DNA of 64,000 nucleotides from Microbulbifer sp. GL-2 (GCF_007183175.1 NZ_AP019807.1:4646001-4710000), one strand, 5' to 3'. Shown: positions 45,081 through 54,293, numbered from the stretch's first letter. Notes: generated by a model from the sequence alone, not told the origin. Translations and numbers: made by a program.

Positions 45081-46014
45081 CCATACTTGCCACAATTTAT
45101 CTATCATAATCTCATTTGTCGTACCAAGACATAAGTACGTTTTTATCCTTCCCACCAGCAACGGGCACGTCACTGATACAGCTCAGTTAATCCATCACTT
45201 CTTTCAGTCGAACACCTATCTCTGAACACTAAAGTGGCAAGTACTTTGTATTGGCGCAATCAGGGCCCCAACCATTTAGTTGACCTCAGCATTACTTTAA
45301 CGGGCAGATGACCTATATCAACTGTTGAATTTATACGGGGCTTTATTGTTGCGTCTTTCAAGGAGAAACCTAACACTATGAGTCGCCCGCTGAGGTTGCT
45401 ATTTATGGAGGAATATCAGCCGCCATTATAGAATTTATTCTGGGATATTGCCCTCGGTAAATCCCGGGAATGACCAACGCCTGCTGCTGATGTGGGACTC
45501 ATTTGCTACAGTCATGACGGTGATAATGCCCACAATGATGTAGCTGGCAATTGCCAGTATTTAGCAAGGAAGCATCCCCACTCAATTCAAGAGAAAATGC
45601 TGCTCTGCCCGAACTGGGGTTAAATACACTTAAAGCTGATCTCGCTCAAGATAACTTTCCGACAAATAAGTAATTTATCAGTAAGTCGATGTTTCATTAT
45701 GAGGCGATATTTCCATGCTGACTGGCGAAATTAGTCCTGGAACAGGAATTATGAAAGAAATATGGAGTAAAAAAGGAACAAATTAGGAACTTGTAATTAC
45801 TACAACTATTTAGGTGGCAGCCTAAATATTGACATGATAAGTTCAAGAACAGCATCCATATAGTAACATTCAATAATCAAAATGATTTTGTTATTTGATG
45901 AACTGGAAAATTCACCGACTGTTAATCTATATTCAATTAAACTGCACCCACTGTCACTTTAATAATCAACCATATACTTCTTAGAACAAAAAACGAACAA
46001 AAGGGAATAGAGAC
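45081..46014. other. Long AT-rich intergenic region with a possible gene fossil
   Basis: About 930 bp without an intact gene. On the plus strand near 45385-45470 a frame reads AEVAIYGGISAAIIEFILGYC before a stop, which looks like a decayed membrane segment. Further short frames follow with stops. An unambiguous family assignment is not possible. The region just before 46015 must hold the promoter of the deamidase-like gene. Its AT content and decay suggest a site of past insertion or loss. Confidence 0.4.
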
Positions 46015-46647
46015 ATGCCGAGTTATGAAAACTTCTTAAGCCTCTTAGATAACGATTTGGAGCAGGCTTTTAAGACCTATGAGCTTGACTTCAACAGTGC
46101 CGAATTTGATTCTCAGGCAGGTGCGTATGAAACCAGCATCGAATTTGAGTTCAAAGGCCCTAACAAGATTCTAATGAAAAAGGATCCAAAGTCAGACAAG
46201 AAAGCAACCTACTTAACCTGGGCTCGAAAAAAGGCGGTTCCAGTAAAGCTTGACAGTAACAGTCCTCCTTATTTTATGACATCGCACTTGAGTAACTGCC
46301 GTATGACCTTCAAATTTCACGATGATCAAAATAAGAGCGTTACAGTTATACATGTTGCTGGAGATGTCCCCAATGGTGGCACTATTGAAGGGAGCGTACA
46401 ACGGGATGAACTTGAGAATGAAGTAGTAACCCCTGAAGTGAAAAGGACAAGGCGACTATCAATTGGTGGCCCCAAAACAGGTCAAAAAGGAAGAAACTTC
46501 AAGAAGGAGCAAGCAAAAGCAGGTACAGCCTATTACGATACTTGTGCTCGTGTTTTTGGCGTTCGCGGTGATGATGACAGATGGACATTCTACACTCAGG
46601 ATATTGGTCGCAAAGACAAGCTCATAGGCTTTTTTGAGATTGAATAA
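46015..46647 (+). CDS. Candidate BLF1/CNF-type glutamine deamidase
   Basis: 210-residue cytosolic-looking protein with no signal peptide. The central stretch PYFMTSHLSNC (85-95), followed by VTVIHVAGD (109-117), matches the active-site pattern of Burkholderia lethal factor 1 and the CNF toxins. That pattern is a Thr, an LSGC-like motif with the catalytic Cys, and a downstream His. Here T89 and C95 are six apart, as T88 and C94 are in BLF1. H113 follows 18 residues after C95 (12 in BLF1, about 15 in CNF1). BLF1 is 211 residues, nearly the same length. LSNC replaces LSGC. Such enzymes deamidate a glutamine in a host protein. The assignment rests on motif and length only. The gene stands alone in an AT-rich gap. 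Confidence 0.55.
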   Translation: MPSYENFLSLLDNDLEQAFKTYELDFNSAEFDSQAGAYETSIEFEFKGPNKILMKKDPKSDKKATYLTWARKKAVPVKLDSNSPPYFMTSHLSNCRMTFKFHDDQNKSVTVIHVAGDVPNGGTIEGSVQRDELENEVVTPEVKRTRRLSIGGPKTGQKGRNFKKEQAKAGTAYYDTCARVFGVRGDDDRWTFYTQDIGRKDKLIGFFEIE

Positions 46648-46660
46648 ATAAATTAAATGC

Positions 46661-46715
46661 GGTAGTTCAGTATAGGATTAGTGTTTTATCCAATAAAACA
46701 TGCGTCTGAACTACC
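46661..46715. repeat. Nested inverted repeat after the deamidase-like gene
   Basis: Outer arms GGTAGTTCAG (46661-46670) and CTGAACTACC (46706-46715) are perfect complements. An inner perfect stem GTTTTAT/ATAAAAC (46683-46699) sits between them. It may serve as a bidirectional terminator or be a small mobile repeat; a T-tract is lacking after the outer arms. Confidence 0.6.
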
Positions 46716-46819
46716 CTTCCCTAAATCGCCTGGCTACTGCAGCTACAATTTAAAAGAATACATATTTTAAGAGAAGCCTTGGGACATTGACTCCCATTTG
46801 GTGAAATTGTAACTAACCT

Positions 46820-47464
46820 CTACTCGGCCACTTGAACATCTGAACCCAGTAAGCGCGGATAATAAGCGATCATCATAAGCGCAAGCACATCATAAACAGT
46901 ATGCCAAATGATCACCCCCAACAGGCTTCCAGTTAGCTGATAGGCAATTCCCAAAATCAAACCCACAACAAATGTCATCAGGAAATAGGTAAAAGAGGCC
47001 CAGTGCATAAAGCCGAAGACCAGCGAGGCCCCCAATAACCCGAGTAGCGGAGAGCTCTTCTCCGATAACCACGCCTGCAGGAATCCACGAAACAGCAGCT
47101 CCTCACAAACACCCGCTGCTATAGACAGTAGAACAATCTGTACACTGGAAAGCCCGGAAAATAGTGAGGTTAACTGCGCGCAATGACCGCGCAAAGTGCG
47201 GCCAACAGACGTATGGGATCGGGTCAGGATAACCACGGCGGCAAAGGTGACCAAAGCACCGATAAGGCCCCAAATCATTGAACGTATCGGGGTATCACCC
47301 GGTAGGGAAACCTCAATCCCTGAAAGCTCAATGGCCACCAGGGCGATCAGCAGGCATCCTGCTTCTATCCACATCATAATGGAAAAAATGCGCGCGCTAC
47401 TCTTTACCTGATTAGGCTTCTCAATTTCTGGTTTTTCGCCTTCCGACATAGGCCCTGGCTCCAT
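46820..47464 (-). CDS. CPBP-family intramembrane metalloprotease
   Basis: 214 residues, about six helices, of the CAAX/CPBP (Abi) protease family. Motif 1 is EELLFRG (about 121-127, glutamate pair plus Arg). Motif 2 is VFGFMHW and motif 3 is IIWHTVYDV, supplying the metal-binding histidines. Such proteins cleave within the membrane or process small peptides. The start overlaps the preceding stop by one base (TGATG). With the two upstream genes it forms a three-gene membrane operon. The substrate is unknown. Confidence 0.85.
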   Translation of the reverse strand: MEPGPMSEGEKPEIEKPNQVKSSARIFSIMMWIEAGCLLIALVAIELSGIEVSLPGDTPIRSMIWGLIGALVTFAAVVILTRSHTSVGRTLRGHCAQLTSLFSGLSSVQIVLLSIAAGVCEELLFRGFLQAWLSEKSSPLLGLLGASLVFGFMHWASFTYFLMTFVVGLILGIAYQLTGSLLGVIIWHTVYDVLALMMIAYYPRLLGSDVQVAE

Positions 47465-48006
47465 CAGTTCCTTTGTACATCGCTCTTTTCATCACCAACT
47501 ACAGACTTGAGGCTCACTTGACCACTGGAGGTCACCATCAGCTCCGCCACGCCCCCTTCTCGCAGGTCCTTTTCAAGCTGCAGCGCTTTTTTCTTGGGTG
47601 CGAAGTAAGCTTCTATCCCGTATTTAACACGATAGCTATCGTCGTTACGCCAGGCACCTATGTTAGTAAGACGCCCTCTAAGGAAAATACCCTCAGTCGG
47701 TCTTTTCAAACTCGCCGAGGAAAACACATATAAGCCAGACGGCGACATTTTCATGGAAACATATACCACCTCTCCCTGGCGCACCGGCCTGTCAACAGGC
47801 AGAGCTGACTTCTTAATCTCAGAGAAGCCATAGTTCAGGCGGGCGTAATTGCCACGAAACATTGAGCGGGGGTCCACCGGGGTAGTCTTCACCCGGATTG
47901 GCTCACCAGACCAGAGTGGAACCTGAGCCTTTACATACAAGCCCGTAAGAATCAAAAATTGTGCGGCAATTGCCGTAACCAGGGCTAAGATAACTCCTTG
48001 CTTCAT
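47464..48006 (-). CDS. GDYXXLXY-domain protein
   Basis: 180 residues from ATG at 48006, which overlaps the DUF2157 stop by four bases (ATGA). One N-terminal helix (VILALVTAIAAQFLILTGLYV) is followed by an extracytoplasmic domain. It carries DPRSMFRGNYARLNYGFSEI, a variant of the GDYxxLxY signature (here GNYARLNY), and later YGIEAYFAPKKKALQLEKDL. The family nearly always pairs with DUF2157/DUF4401 membrane proteins, as here. Function is unknown. Confidence 0.85.
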   Translation of the reverse strand: MKQGVILALVTAIAAQFLILTGLYVKAQVPLWSGEPIRVKTTPVDPRSMFRGNYARLNYGFSEIKKSALPVDRPVRQGEVVYVSMKMSPSGLYVFSSASLKRPTEGIFLRGRLTNIGAWRNDDSYRVKYGIEAYFAPKKKALQLEKDLREGGVAELMVTSSGQVSLKSVVGDEKSDVQRN

Positions 48007-49319
48007 CGTGTACCCTCCCTTCCCTGGTGGAACTTCCAGTATTTGGCCGCTCCCAACAACAGGCCCGCAAATAGAATAAAAATCAGGGCTGCACCCAGGT
48101 AATCGCCAATCAGGTCGATATAACGCAACAAGGCGGTGAGCAATACTGCCATCACTCCAAGGAAGAAATAGTGGGAAATGCCATCGTGAATTCCACGATA
48201 AATCAACCAAATACCGCTGCCAATTAATGCAAAATTCGTAGCCACCTGTAGATACACAGCAAGCCCTTGGTTATTACTGGTACTCACAAAAGCCAGGGCA
48301 CCGGCAAATAGCACAAGAAAAATGCCTGTAGATAGCAGGCGTCGTGTCGGCATAGCCAACACCAAGGTTATTACGGCCATAACCACTACTACCAACCACA
48401 TAGACCACAAGTGGTCCCAGTCCGCTTCAATCAACGACTCCCAGGGGGATTCAAAACTGAATACTAGCAAGCTGATCAGTGCAAAGCGCAAACACCACAC
48501 CGAAACTACCGCCGCATAGTCACGGGCAACTGATGATTGCTTCAGGGCCAGCCAATGAGCAAATATGTATAACAGCACAAACAAGGAAATAGCCACCGCT
48601 AGGCTCTCGACTTGTAAGGCCAGCTTAAAGCCGTCTTCCTGGACTCGCCAAACTTCCGCCAAAGAATACTCAATCCATAAACCAATACTCCCCAGAAGAA
48701 CCAAAAGCAATAAGGCATTCACCCGCCCACGCAATAGCACAAAAAGGGAAACCAGGATAAATAGTGGGAAAAGTACCGGGTAATACCCCATTCTGACCTG
48801 TAAAAAGAACCAGAGTAATGCCAGCACATTAGCCTGCAGTGCTATCCAGGGGCTCCGTGTGATCAGGGCAAATGGCAGGCACCCCAACGCCCACCAGAGG
48901 AGCCCATCGGGCATATGCTCACCCAAATGATAAATCTGCGAGATAAGAATTATCGAAGCACCGAAGAAGAAATTCCCCAGCAGGAAAAGGCCCTCGCCCG
49001 CGCGGGGATCGCGTTTCAGATATATACGCAGCGCAACACACTGGGTGGCAACAGTGAGAGCAATCAGCCCCCCCATACGCAGTGCGCGGGGAATCTCATC
49101 CCAGTTGGCGCCAATCAGGGTGATCAACGCCAGGGCAATAAACAAATAACCGAGGCCTACCAGTACGTTGTATCCGAGGGAGCGCTCCCTGGCCCTGTGA
49201 TAGTCCACCTCGTAGCGGGCACAGATCAATTCAGCTTGCGCCTCACTGATCACCCCATCGTCCACCCACTCCCCGGTCTCTCGTGCCAGATCATGCTTTA
49301 ACAATCGAATCAATCGCAT
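48003..49319 (-). CDS. DUF2157 multi-pass membrane protein
   Basis: 438 residues from ATG at 49319 (AGGATGG upstream); an in-frame ATG at 49346 would add nine residues. The N-terminal cytoplasmic DUF2157 domain includes EWVDDGVISEAQAELICARY (about 15-35). About twelve membrane helices follow, including GYLFIALALITLIGANWDEIPRALR typical of the family. It is the first gene of an operon with the GDYXXLXY and CPBP genes, with overlapping stop/start codons at each junction. Function is unknown. Confidence 0.85.
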   Translation of the reverse strand: MRLIRLLKHDLARETGEWVDDGVISEAQAELICARYEVDYHRARERSLGYNVLVGLGYLFIALALITLIGANWDEIPRALRMGGLIALTVATQCVALRIYLKRDPRAGEGLFLLGNFFFGASIILISQIYHLGEHMPDGLLWWALGCLPFALITRSPWIALQANVLALLWFFLQVRMGYYPVLFPLFILVSLFVLLRGRVNALLLLVLLGSIGLWIEYSLAEVWRVQEDGFKLALQVESLAVAISLFVLLYIFAHWLALKQSSVARDYAAVVSVWCLRFALISLLVFSFESPWESLIEADWDHLWSMWLVVVVMAVITLVLAMPTRRLLSTGIFLVLFAGALAFVSTSNNQGLAVYLQVATNFALIGSGIWLIYRGIHDGISHYFFLGVMAVLLTALLRYIDLIGDYLGAALIFILFAGLLLGAAKYWKFHQGREGTR

Positions 49320-49545
49320 ACCACCATCCTGCGGAAAAGTGTCCATCCCCGGTGCGAATTATTGTCCACACCCTGTGTCAGGGCCGAGTATCCCTAAAGT
49401 CGCCCATACCCACAATGAAATGTCTCAGATAGCTGGAGGCTATCTGCTGGATTTAAATTGTTAATTTTTATTAGGAGGACCCCAGCAATAGTATAGATTC
49501 CATAGAGAACACAGACAGACAACGGAATTTCTAAAGGAGCTATCC

Positions 49546-50112
49546 ATGTCACGCTATATCGAATCCGAGCTGAAGCCATTCAGTGCCAAAACTTACCAAA
49601 ATGGCGAGTTTCATGACCTCAGCGAGGCCGACGTTAAAGGTAAGTGGGCGGTATTCTTCTTCTACCCTGCCGACTTCACTTTTGTGTGCCCCACCGAGCT
49701 GGGGGACCTGGCGGACAACTATGAAGAGTTCAAGAAGCTGGGGGTTGAGATCTACTCCGTATCCACCGACACCCACTTCACCCATAAGGCCTGGCACGAT
49801 TCCTCAGATACTATTGGCAAGATCCAGTATCCGATGATTGGCGACCCCACCGGTACTATCACTCGCAACTTCGGTGTGATGATCGAAGAAGAAGGTATCG
49901 CAGACCGCGGCACCTTTGTCATCGACCCGGAAGGCCGTATCCAGATCGTTGAGATCACGGCAGGTGGCATTGGCCGGGACGCCAGCGAACTGCTGCGTAA
50001 GATCAAAGCCGCCCAGTACATTGCCGCGCACCCAGGTGAAGTCTGCCCGGCCAAGTGGAAAGAAGGTGAAGAGACCCTGGCGCCCTCCCTCGATCTGGTA
50101 GGTAAGATTTAA
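49546..50112 (+). CDS. ahpC: Alkyl hydroperoxide reductase peroxiredoxin AhpC, copy 1
   Basis: 188-residue 2-Cys peroxiredoxin that reduces H2O2, alkyl peroxides and peroxynitrite. The peroxidatic cysteine is Cys48 in DFTFVCPTELGDL; the resolving cysteine is Cys167 in GEVCPAKW. The length equals typical AhpC. Reduction is normally by AhpF, encoded at 52699. A second copy at 52055 is identical from residue 30 to the end and differs at eight of the first 29 positions. An AGGAGC ribosome site precedes ATG at 49546, and a terminator follows. Confidence 0.96.
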   Translation: MSRYIESELKPFSAKTYQNGEFHDLSEADVKGKWAVFFFYPADFTFVCPTELGDLADNYEEFKKLGVEIYSVSTDTHFTHKAWHDSSDTIGKIQYPMIGDPTGTITRNFGVMIEEEGIADRGTFVIDPEGRIQIVEITAGGIGRDASELLRKIKAAQYIAAHPGEVCPAKWKEGEETLAPSLDLVGKI

Positions 50113-50147
50113 GATTTCCCAAGCCCTCACAGGATTGGAACTGGCTT

Positions 50148-50170
50148 TGCCCACCTTTTGGTGGGCATTG
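50148..50170 (+). terminator. Rho-independent terminator of ahpC copy 1
   Basis: Perfect 8-base stem TGCCCACC/GGTGGGCA with loop TTTT, followed by TTGTCATT. The stem core is the same as in the hairpin between ahpC copy 2 and ahpF. Confidence 0.8.
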
Positions 50171-50334
50171 TCATTAAATTATTAAAAACAACCTACAAGA
50201 ACCAAAGCCTCTCCCAAAGCTCTGAATATTTAACATCTCTACTTATCAGAGGACAAAAATTAATAGCAGGTATTATCTTGACCATAACGGGCTCTCATCT
50301 CAGTAGCCCGCTCACTACAATTGAGCCCAATATT

Positions 50335-51614
50335 TTAACTTTCATTAAATCCATGAAAATATGGGAAAGTTAAAAAACATGTCAATGCACGCCGCTCCCC
50401 ACTGCTCACAGGTTGAACATAATGAGGGAATCTTGAGCTTAAAGCGATAACCATAGAATTTTCCTCTGTATGCAGTTCCACCTCCTCATTCCTTAAGTAA
50501 TTCATATAGATATACTTACCGCCAGAATATTCACTGGAAAAATGCAATACTATCGAGGCAAAATAATGTGGATTTGTATCTGTATCCAGGTGCTCAGAAA
50601 TAAATCCTCCATTTTTCAAAATGGTGAATTGACATCGCGGTATTGCCCACTGATCACTTCCCACTATCCCCCTATAGAATTTCCTCATTTTTTCAGACAA
50701 CAAAATTTGGAACACCTCTGACGCAATTTCATGATTAATGATTTTAGGCGTGTAATTTTCAAATTGGTCATACGCCACCCTACCAACAAGGGTTTTATGA
50801 GTATCACCAGTATTACTAAGAGTCACCTCTTCATATTCAACTTCATTAGAAAGTTGCCGCAGTACCTGCCATTCAGAATCCGTAAACGGAATTTTTTTCT
50901 TAGAGAAAAACAATGGTTGGTGTAATAGTTCATGCTTAAAATTCAGTAACTCATCATTATATAAACTTTTTTCTCTGGGCAAGCCGAAGTTGTCGGACAA
51001 AAAATACACCAAAGTCGTCCTATAGCCTTTCGATAAAGGAGTAACTTCATGCAGAAGGTTACCATCAGTAATTAACATAGATCCTGGTTCTATTTTTATT
51101 TTTTTATCTACTCCAGAACAATGAAGAATAGTCTCTCCCCCTCCTGCTGATGAGAATCCAAGTGCACCACTATTGCAAACAGGTAATCCAGGTGACTATC
51201 TGGCTTATCTGGATCTCCTTGCATGTCGGAATGTAAGCCAACAAAATTTCCTTTCTTTAGCCTATTTACTTGGCACCTTCTAATACACACATTCTCAAAT
51301 CCAGTTATCTCCCGATAAAAATGCTGCATCCGCTCGTCATTAATAACTGCATCAACCTGCTGCATGTATTTCGAACTATCTTCAGGAAGGCCAATATCAT
51401 TCCTGAGCCTTCCGACTAACAGGTTATGTTTATCACCTGCATCGCCATCTAAAACCTCTTCATAGTCCAGGTTGCCTGCAATGGAGTTTATTTCCTTTAG
51501 CTTATCCTGAGTAAGTGGATTTGAATCCGACCTTAGATATAAATATTTATCCTTTCTTAGTATTTCCCCTAAATCTGGAACATTAAGTGGTAGATTCATC
51601 TTACCCTCACTCAT
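50335..51614 (-). pseudogene. Two-domain 2OG-Fe(II) oxygenase split by a frameshift
   Basis: Two frames (51614-51108 and 51078-50335) make one protein if read with one extra G. The first frame runs through CIRRCQVNRL and VGLHSDM (first metal His-Asp pair) to HLDSHQQEG, then turns to nonsense at the G-run. The other frame, before its apparent ATG, reads GGGETILHCSGVDKKI, then PGSMLITDGNLLHEVTPL (distal His) and GYRTTLVYFL. A second, related domain follows (YEEVTLSN, AIPRCQFTILKNGGF, EHLDTD, RFPHYVQPV, RRALTCF), so the protein is a tandem duplication of about 426 residues. The five-C tract (plus strand) is at 51137-51141; six would restore the frame. It may be a pseudogene, a phase-variable gene or a sequencing error. 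Confidence 0.75.
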
Positions 51615-52054
51615 CTCAAAACTATCAACCTCAGAAAAGCATGGTCATCTACATTTACTTTATCCCCCAAATAAACCTCCATATAATCGCATATGGAACT
51701 CATTAATTTAGCCTAGGTTGCCCTCGCTTAAATGCCCAATACAATTAGACCTAACTGGGTTTTACTATTGCTCTTTTGGCTACTATTTCTACTAGTTTTG
51801 AGCACCAATCCTTGACGCCACTCCTTCCTGCTTACCCGTAGCTTTATCTGTCGCATAATTTCTGCTACTCCGTCGCCGAGCCACTTCGGCACATATAAAG
51901 CACCCCTCCTCAACTATCAATCCATCAATATATATTGATAAAAACTATCACTGACATTTATATTAATAATTTCTATCAATATAGCCCAGTCGATAGTATG
52001 GATCCTGTTCCCCAGACAACGACCAACAAGACAGTGATGAGTAAGGAGCTATCC
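51615..52054. promoter_or_regulatory. Upstream region of ahpC copy 2 with a palindrome
   Basis: About 440 bp without a convincing gene. A perfect 16-base palindrome, ATCAATAT/ATATTGAT, lies at 51924-51939, roughly 115 bp before the ATG. It is suited to bind a dimeric regulator. CTATC and GATAG half-sites at 51973-51977 and 51992-51996 form a second, looser inverted pair. OxyR control is expected for ahpC in general, but the spacing does not match a consensus I could defend. Confidence 0.5.
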
Positions 52055-52621
52055 ATGTCACGTTACATCGAATCCCAACTGAAGCCTTTTAACGCCAAGG
52101 CTTTCCAGAATGGCGACTTTTTTGACCTCAGCGATGCTGAAGTAAAGGGCAAGTGGGCGGTGTTCTTCTTCTACCCTGCCGACTTCACCTTTGTGTGCCC
52201 AACCGAGCTGGGTGACCTGGCGGACAACTATGAAGAGTTCAAGAAGCTGGGGGTTGAGATCTACTCCGTATCCACCGATACCCACTTCACCCACAAGGCG
52301 TGGCACGACTCTTCCGACACTATCGGCAAGATCCAGTACCCAATGATTGGCGACCCCACCGGCACCATCACTCGCAACTTCGGTGTGATGATTGAGGAAG
52401 AAGGTATCGCAGACCGCGGCACCTTTGTGATCGACCCGGAAGGCCGTATCCAGATCGTTGAGATCACTGCCGGAGGAATTGGCCGGGACGCGAGCGAACT
52501 GCTGCGCAAAATCAAAGCCGCCCAGTACATTGCCGCACACCCCGGTGAAGTCTGCCCGGCCAAGTGGAAGGAAGGTGAAGAAACCCTGGCCCCCTCCCTC
52601 GATCTGGTAGGAAAAATCTAA
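52055..52621 (+). CDS. ahpC: Alkyl hydroperoxide reductase peroxiredoxin AhpC, copy 2
   Basis: 188 residues from ATG at 52055 (AAGGAGCT upstream). An upstream in-frame extension to 51935 lacks a ribosome site. The peroxidatic Cys48 and resolving Cys167 are as in copy 1. The protein is identical to copy 1 from residue 30 on, but the DNA differs at scattered synonymous positions. It is followed by ahpF at 78 bp, so this copy is the one in the ahpCF operon. Confidence 0.96.
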   Translation: MSRYIESQLKPFNAKAFQNGDFFDLSDAEVKGKWAVFFFYPADFTFVCPTELGDLADNYEEFKKLGVEIYSVSTDTHFTHKAWHDSSDTIGKIQYPMIGDPTGTITRNFGVMIEEEGIADRGTFVIDPEGRIQIVEITAGGIGRDASELLRKIKAAQYIAAHPGEVCPAKWKEGEETLAPSLDLVGKI

Positions 52622-52640
52622 CCCCGAATAACTCTGACCC

Positions 52641-52661
52641 GGCCCACCAAAAAGGTGGGCC
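52641..52661 (+). terminator. Intercistronic hairpin between ahpC and ahpF
   Basis: Perfect 8-base stem GGCCCACC/GGTGGGCC with loop AAAAA and no T-tract (ACAACAAAC follows). It is probably a partial terminator or messenger-stabilising hairpin that lets ahpC exceed ahpF. Confidence 0.6.
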
Positions 52662-52698
52662 ACAACAAACTTGAAACTGTTAGAGAAAGGACACACCG

Positions 52699-54240
52699 AT
52701 GTTGGACGCAAACCTGAAAAAACAACTGGACACATACCTGCAGAATATCGTCAAGCCGATTGAGATTCGTGTGTCTACCGACAATAGTAAAAAATCCAAA
52801 GAGCTGGAAACCCTGGTCGATGAAATCTCAGGGCTCTCCAGCAAAATTACTGCGCAGCAAGGCCAAGCCCAGCGCACCCCAAGTATGGCTATCTCCCCTG
52901 CCGGAGAAGAACCCCGTGTAAGCTTTGCCGGTATTCCCTTGGGTCATGAGTTTACTTCGTTGGTGCTGGCTTTACTGCAAGCTGGCGGCCACCCATCGAA
53001 AGCAGACCCCGAATTGCTGGAGCAAGTGCGCAACCTGAAAGGTGTATTTCACTTTGAAACCTATATCTCATTGTCCTGCCAGAATTGCCCCGATGTAGTA
53101 CAGGCACTGAATCTGATGGCTTCCCTCAATCCGAACATCACTCACGAGATGATTGATGGCAGCCTGTTTCAGAAGGAAGTTGAGCAACGCAATGTAATGG
53201 CCGTACCTGCGGTCTACCTAAACGGCGAACATTTCGGCCAAGGCAGAATGTCCCTTGAGGAAATTGTCGGCAAACTGGATACCGGCTCCGCAGAACGCAA
53301 AACTGAAGAACTGAATGAAAAAGCTCCCTATGATGTTTTAGTTGTGGGCGGTGGCCCAGCCGGTGCCGCGGCTGCTATCTACGCCGCACGCAAAGGTATT
53401 CGCACAGGCTTAGTAGCGGAACGCTTTGGTGGGCAGGTGATGGACACTGTTGGTATTGAGAACTTTATCTCCGTACCTTATACCGAGGGCCCCAAGCTCG
53501 CAGCCAGCCTGGAGCAACACGTTAAAGAGTACGGTGTAGACATTATCACCGACCAGCGCGCAGCAAATTTAGTGCGCAACGAGCTGGTAGACCTTGAACT
53601 ACAAAGTGGCGCCACCCTATCCAGCCGCTCAGTAATACTGGCCACCGGTGCACGCTGGAGAGAGCTGGGCGTTCCTGGCGAGGCAGAATACCGTACCAAG
53701 GGCGTAGCCTACTGCCCCCACTGCGACGGCCCCTTCTTTAAAGGAAAGCGTGTAGCAGTGATTGGCGGAGGCAACTCCGGTATCGAAGCAGCTATCGACC
53801 TTGCCGGAATCGTTGAACACGTCACCGTACTAGAATTTGCCGATAAACTGCGTGCAGATGAAGTATTAGTGCGCAAGGCACAGCTGATGGGCAATATCGA
53901 TATTATCGTCAATGCACAAACCACTGAAGTATTGGGCGATGGCAACAAGGTCAACGGCCTTGCCTACACTGACCGAGAGTCAGGCGAGAGCAAAAAGCTC
54001 GATCTGGCCGGTGTCTTTGTACAGATTGGCCTGGTACCAAACACGGAATTCCTTAAGGAAACCGATATAGAGATGAACCGTATGGGTGAGATTGTGATCG
54101 ACGAGCGCGGAGCAACCTCCATCCCCGGCGTCTACGCCGCTGGTGATGCCACTACCGTACCTTACAAACAGATTGTAATCTCTATGGGTGCAGGGGCCAC
54201 AGCCGCACTGGGAGCTTTTGACTATCTGATTCGCTCCTAA
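52699..54240 (+). CDS. ahpF: Alkyl hydroperoxide reductase flavoprotein AhpF
   Basis: 513-residue flavoprotein that passes electrons from NADH to AhpC. The N-terminal domain has two thioredoxin-like folds with the C127-Q-N-C130 redox pair. A thioredoxin-reductase-like part follows, with FAD motif GGGPAG (217-222), active disulfide C339-P-H-C342 and NAD motif GGGNSG (356-361). The C-terminus carries GVYAAGDATTVPYKQIVISMGAG. Length and order match E. coli AhpF (521). It sits after ahpC copy 2 and has a strong terminator downstream. Confidence 0.96.
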   Translation: MLDANLKKQLDTYLQNIVKPIEIRVSTDNSKKSKELETLVDEISGLSSKITAQQGQAQRTPSMAISPAGEEPRVSFAGIPLGHEFTSLVLALLQAGGHPSKADPELLEQVRNLKGVFHFETYISLSCQNCPDVVQALNLMASLNPNITHEMIDGSLFQKEVEQRNVMAVPAVYLNGEHFGQGRMSLEEIVGKLDTGSAERKTEELNEKAPYDVLVVGGGPAGAAAAIYAARKGIRTGLVAERFGGQVMDTVGIENFISVPYTEGPKLAASLEQHVKEYGVDIITDQRAANLVRNELVDLELQSGATLSSRSVILATGARWRELGVPGEAEYRTKGVAYCPHCDGPFFKGKRVAVIGGGNSGIEAAIDLAGIVEHVTVLEFADKLRADEVLVRKAQLMGNIDIIVNAQTTEVLGDGNKVNGLAYTDRESGESKKLDLAGVFVQIGLVPNTEFLKETDIEMNRMGEIVIDERGATSIPGVYAAGDATTVPYKQIVISMGAGATAALGAFDYLIRS

Positions 54241-54264
54241 GTAAAGTAACCAGAAGCAACTAAT

Positions 54265-54293
54265 AAAGGCCGGTCTTTGACCGGCCTTTATTT
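54265..54293 (+). terminator. Rho-independent terminator of ahpF
   Basis: Perfect 10-base stem AAAGGCCGGT/ACCGGCCTTT with loop CTTTG, followed by ATTTAAC. Confidence 0.88.

Noticed and set aside
52058..52735. Minus-strand open frame of 225 codons
   Set aside because: Antisense to ahpC copy 2; the same shadow occurs opposite copy 1, as expected from duplicated sequence.
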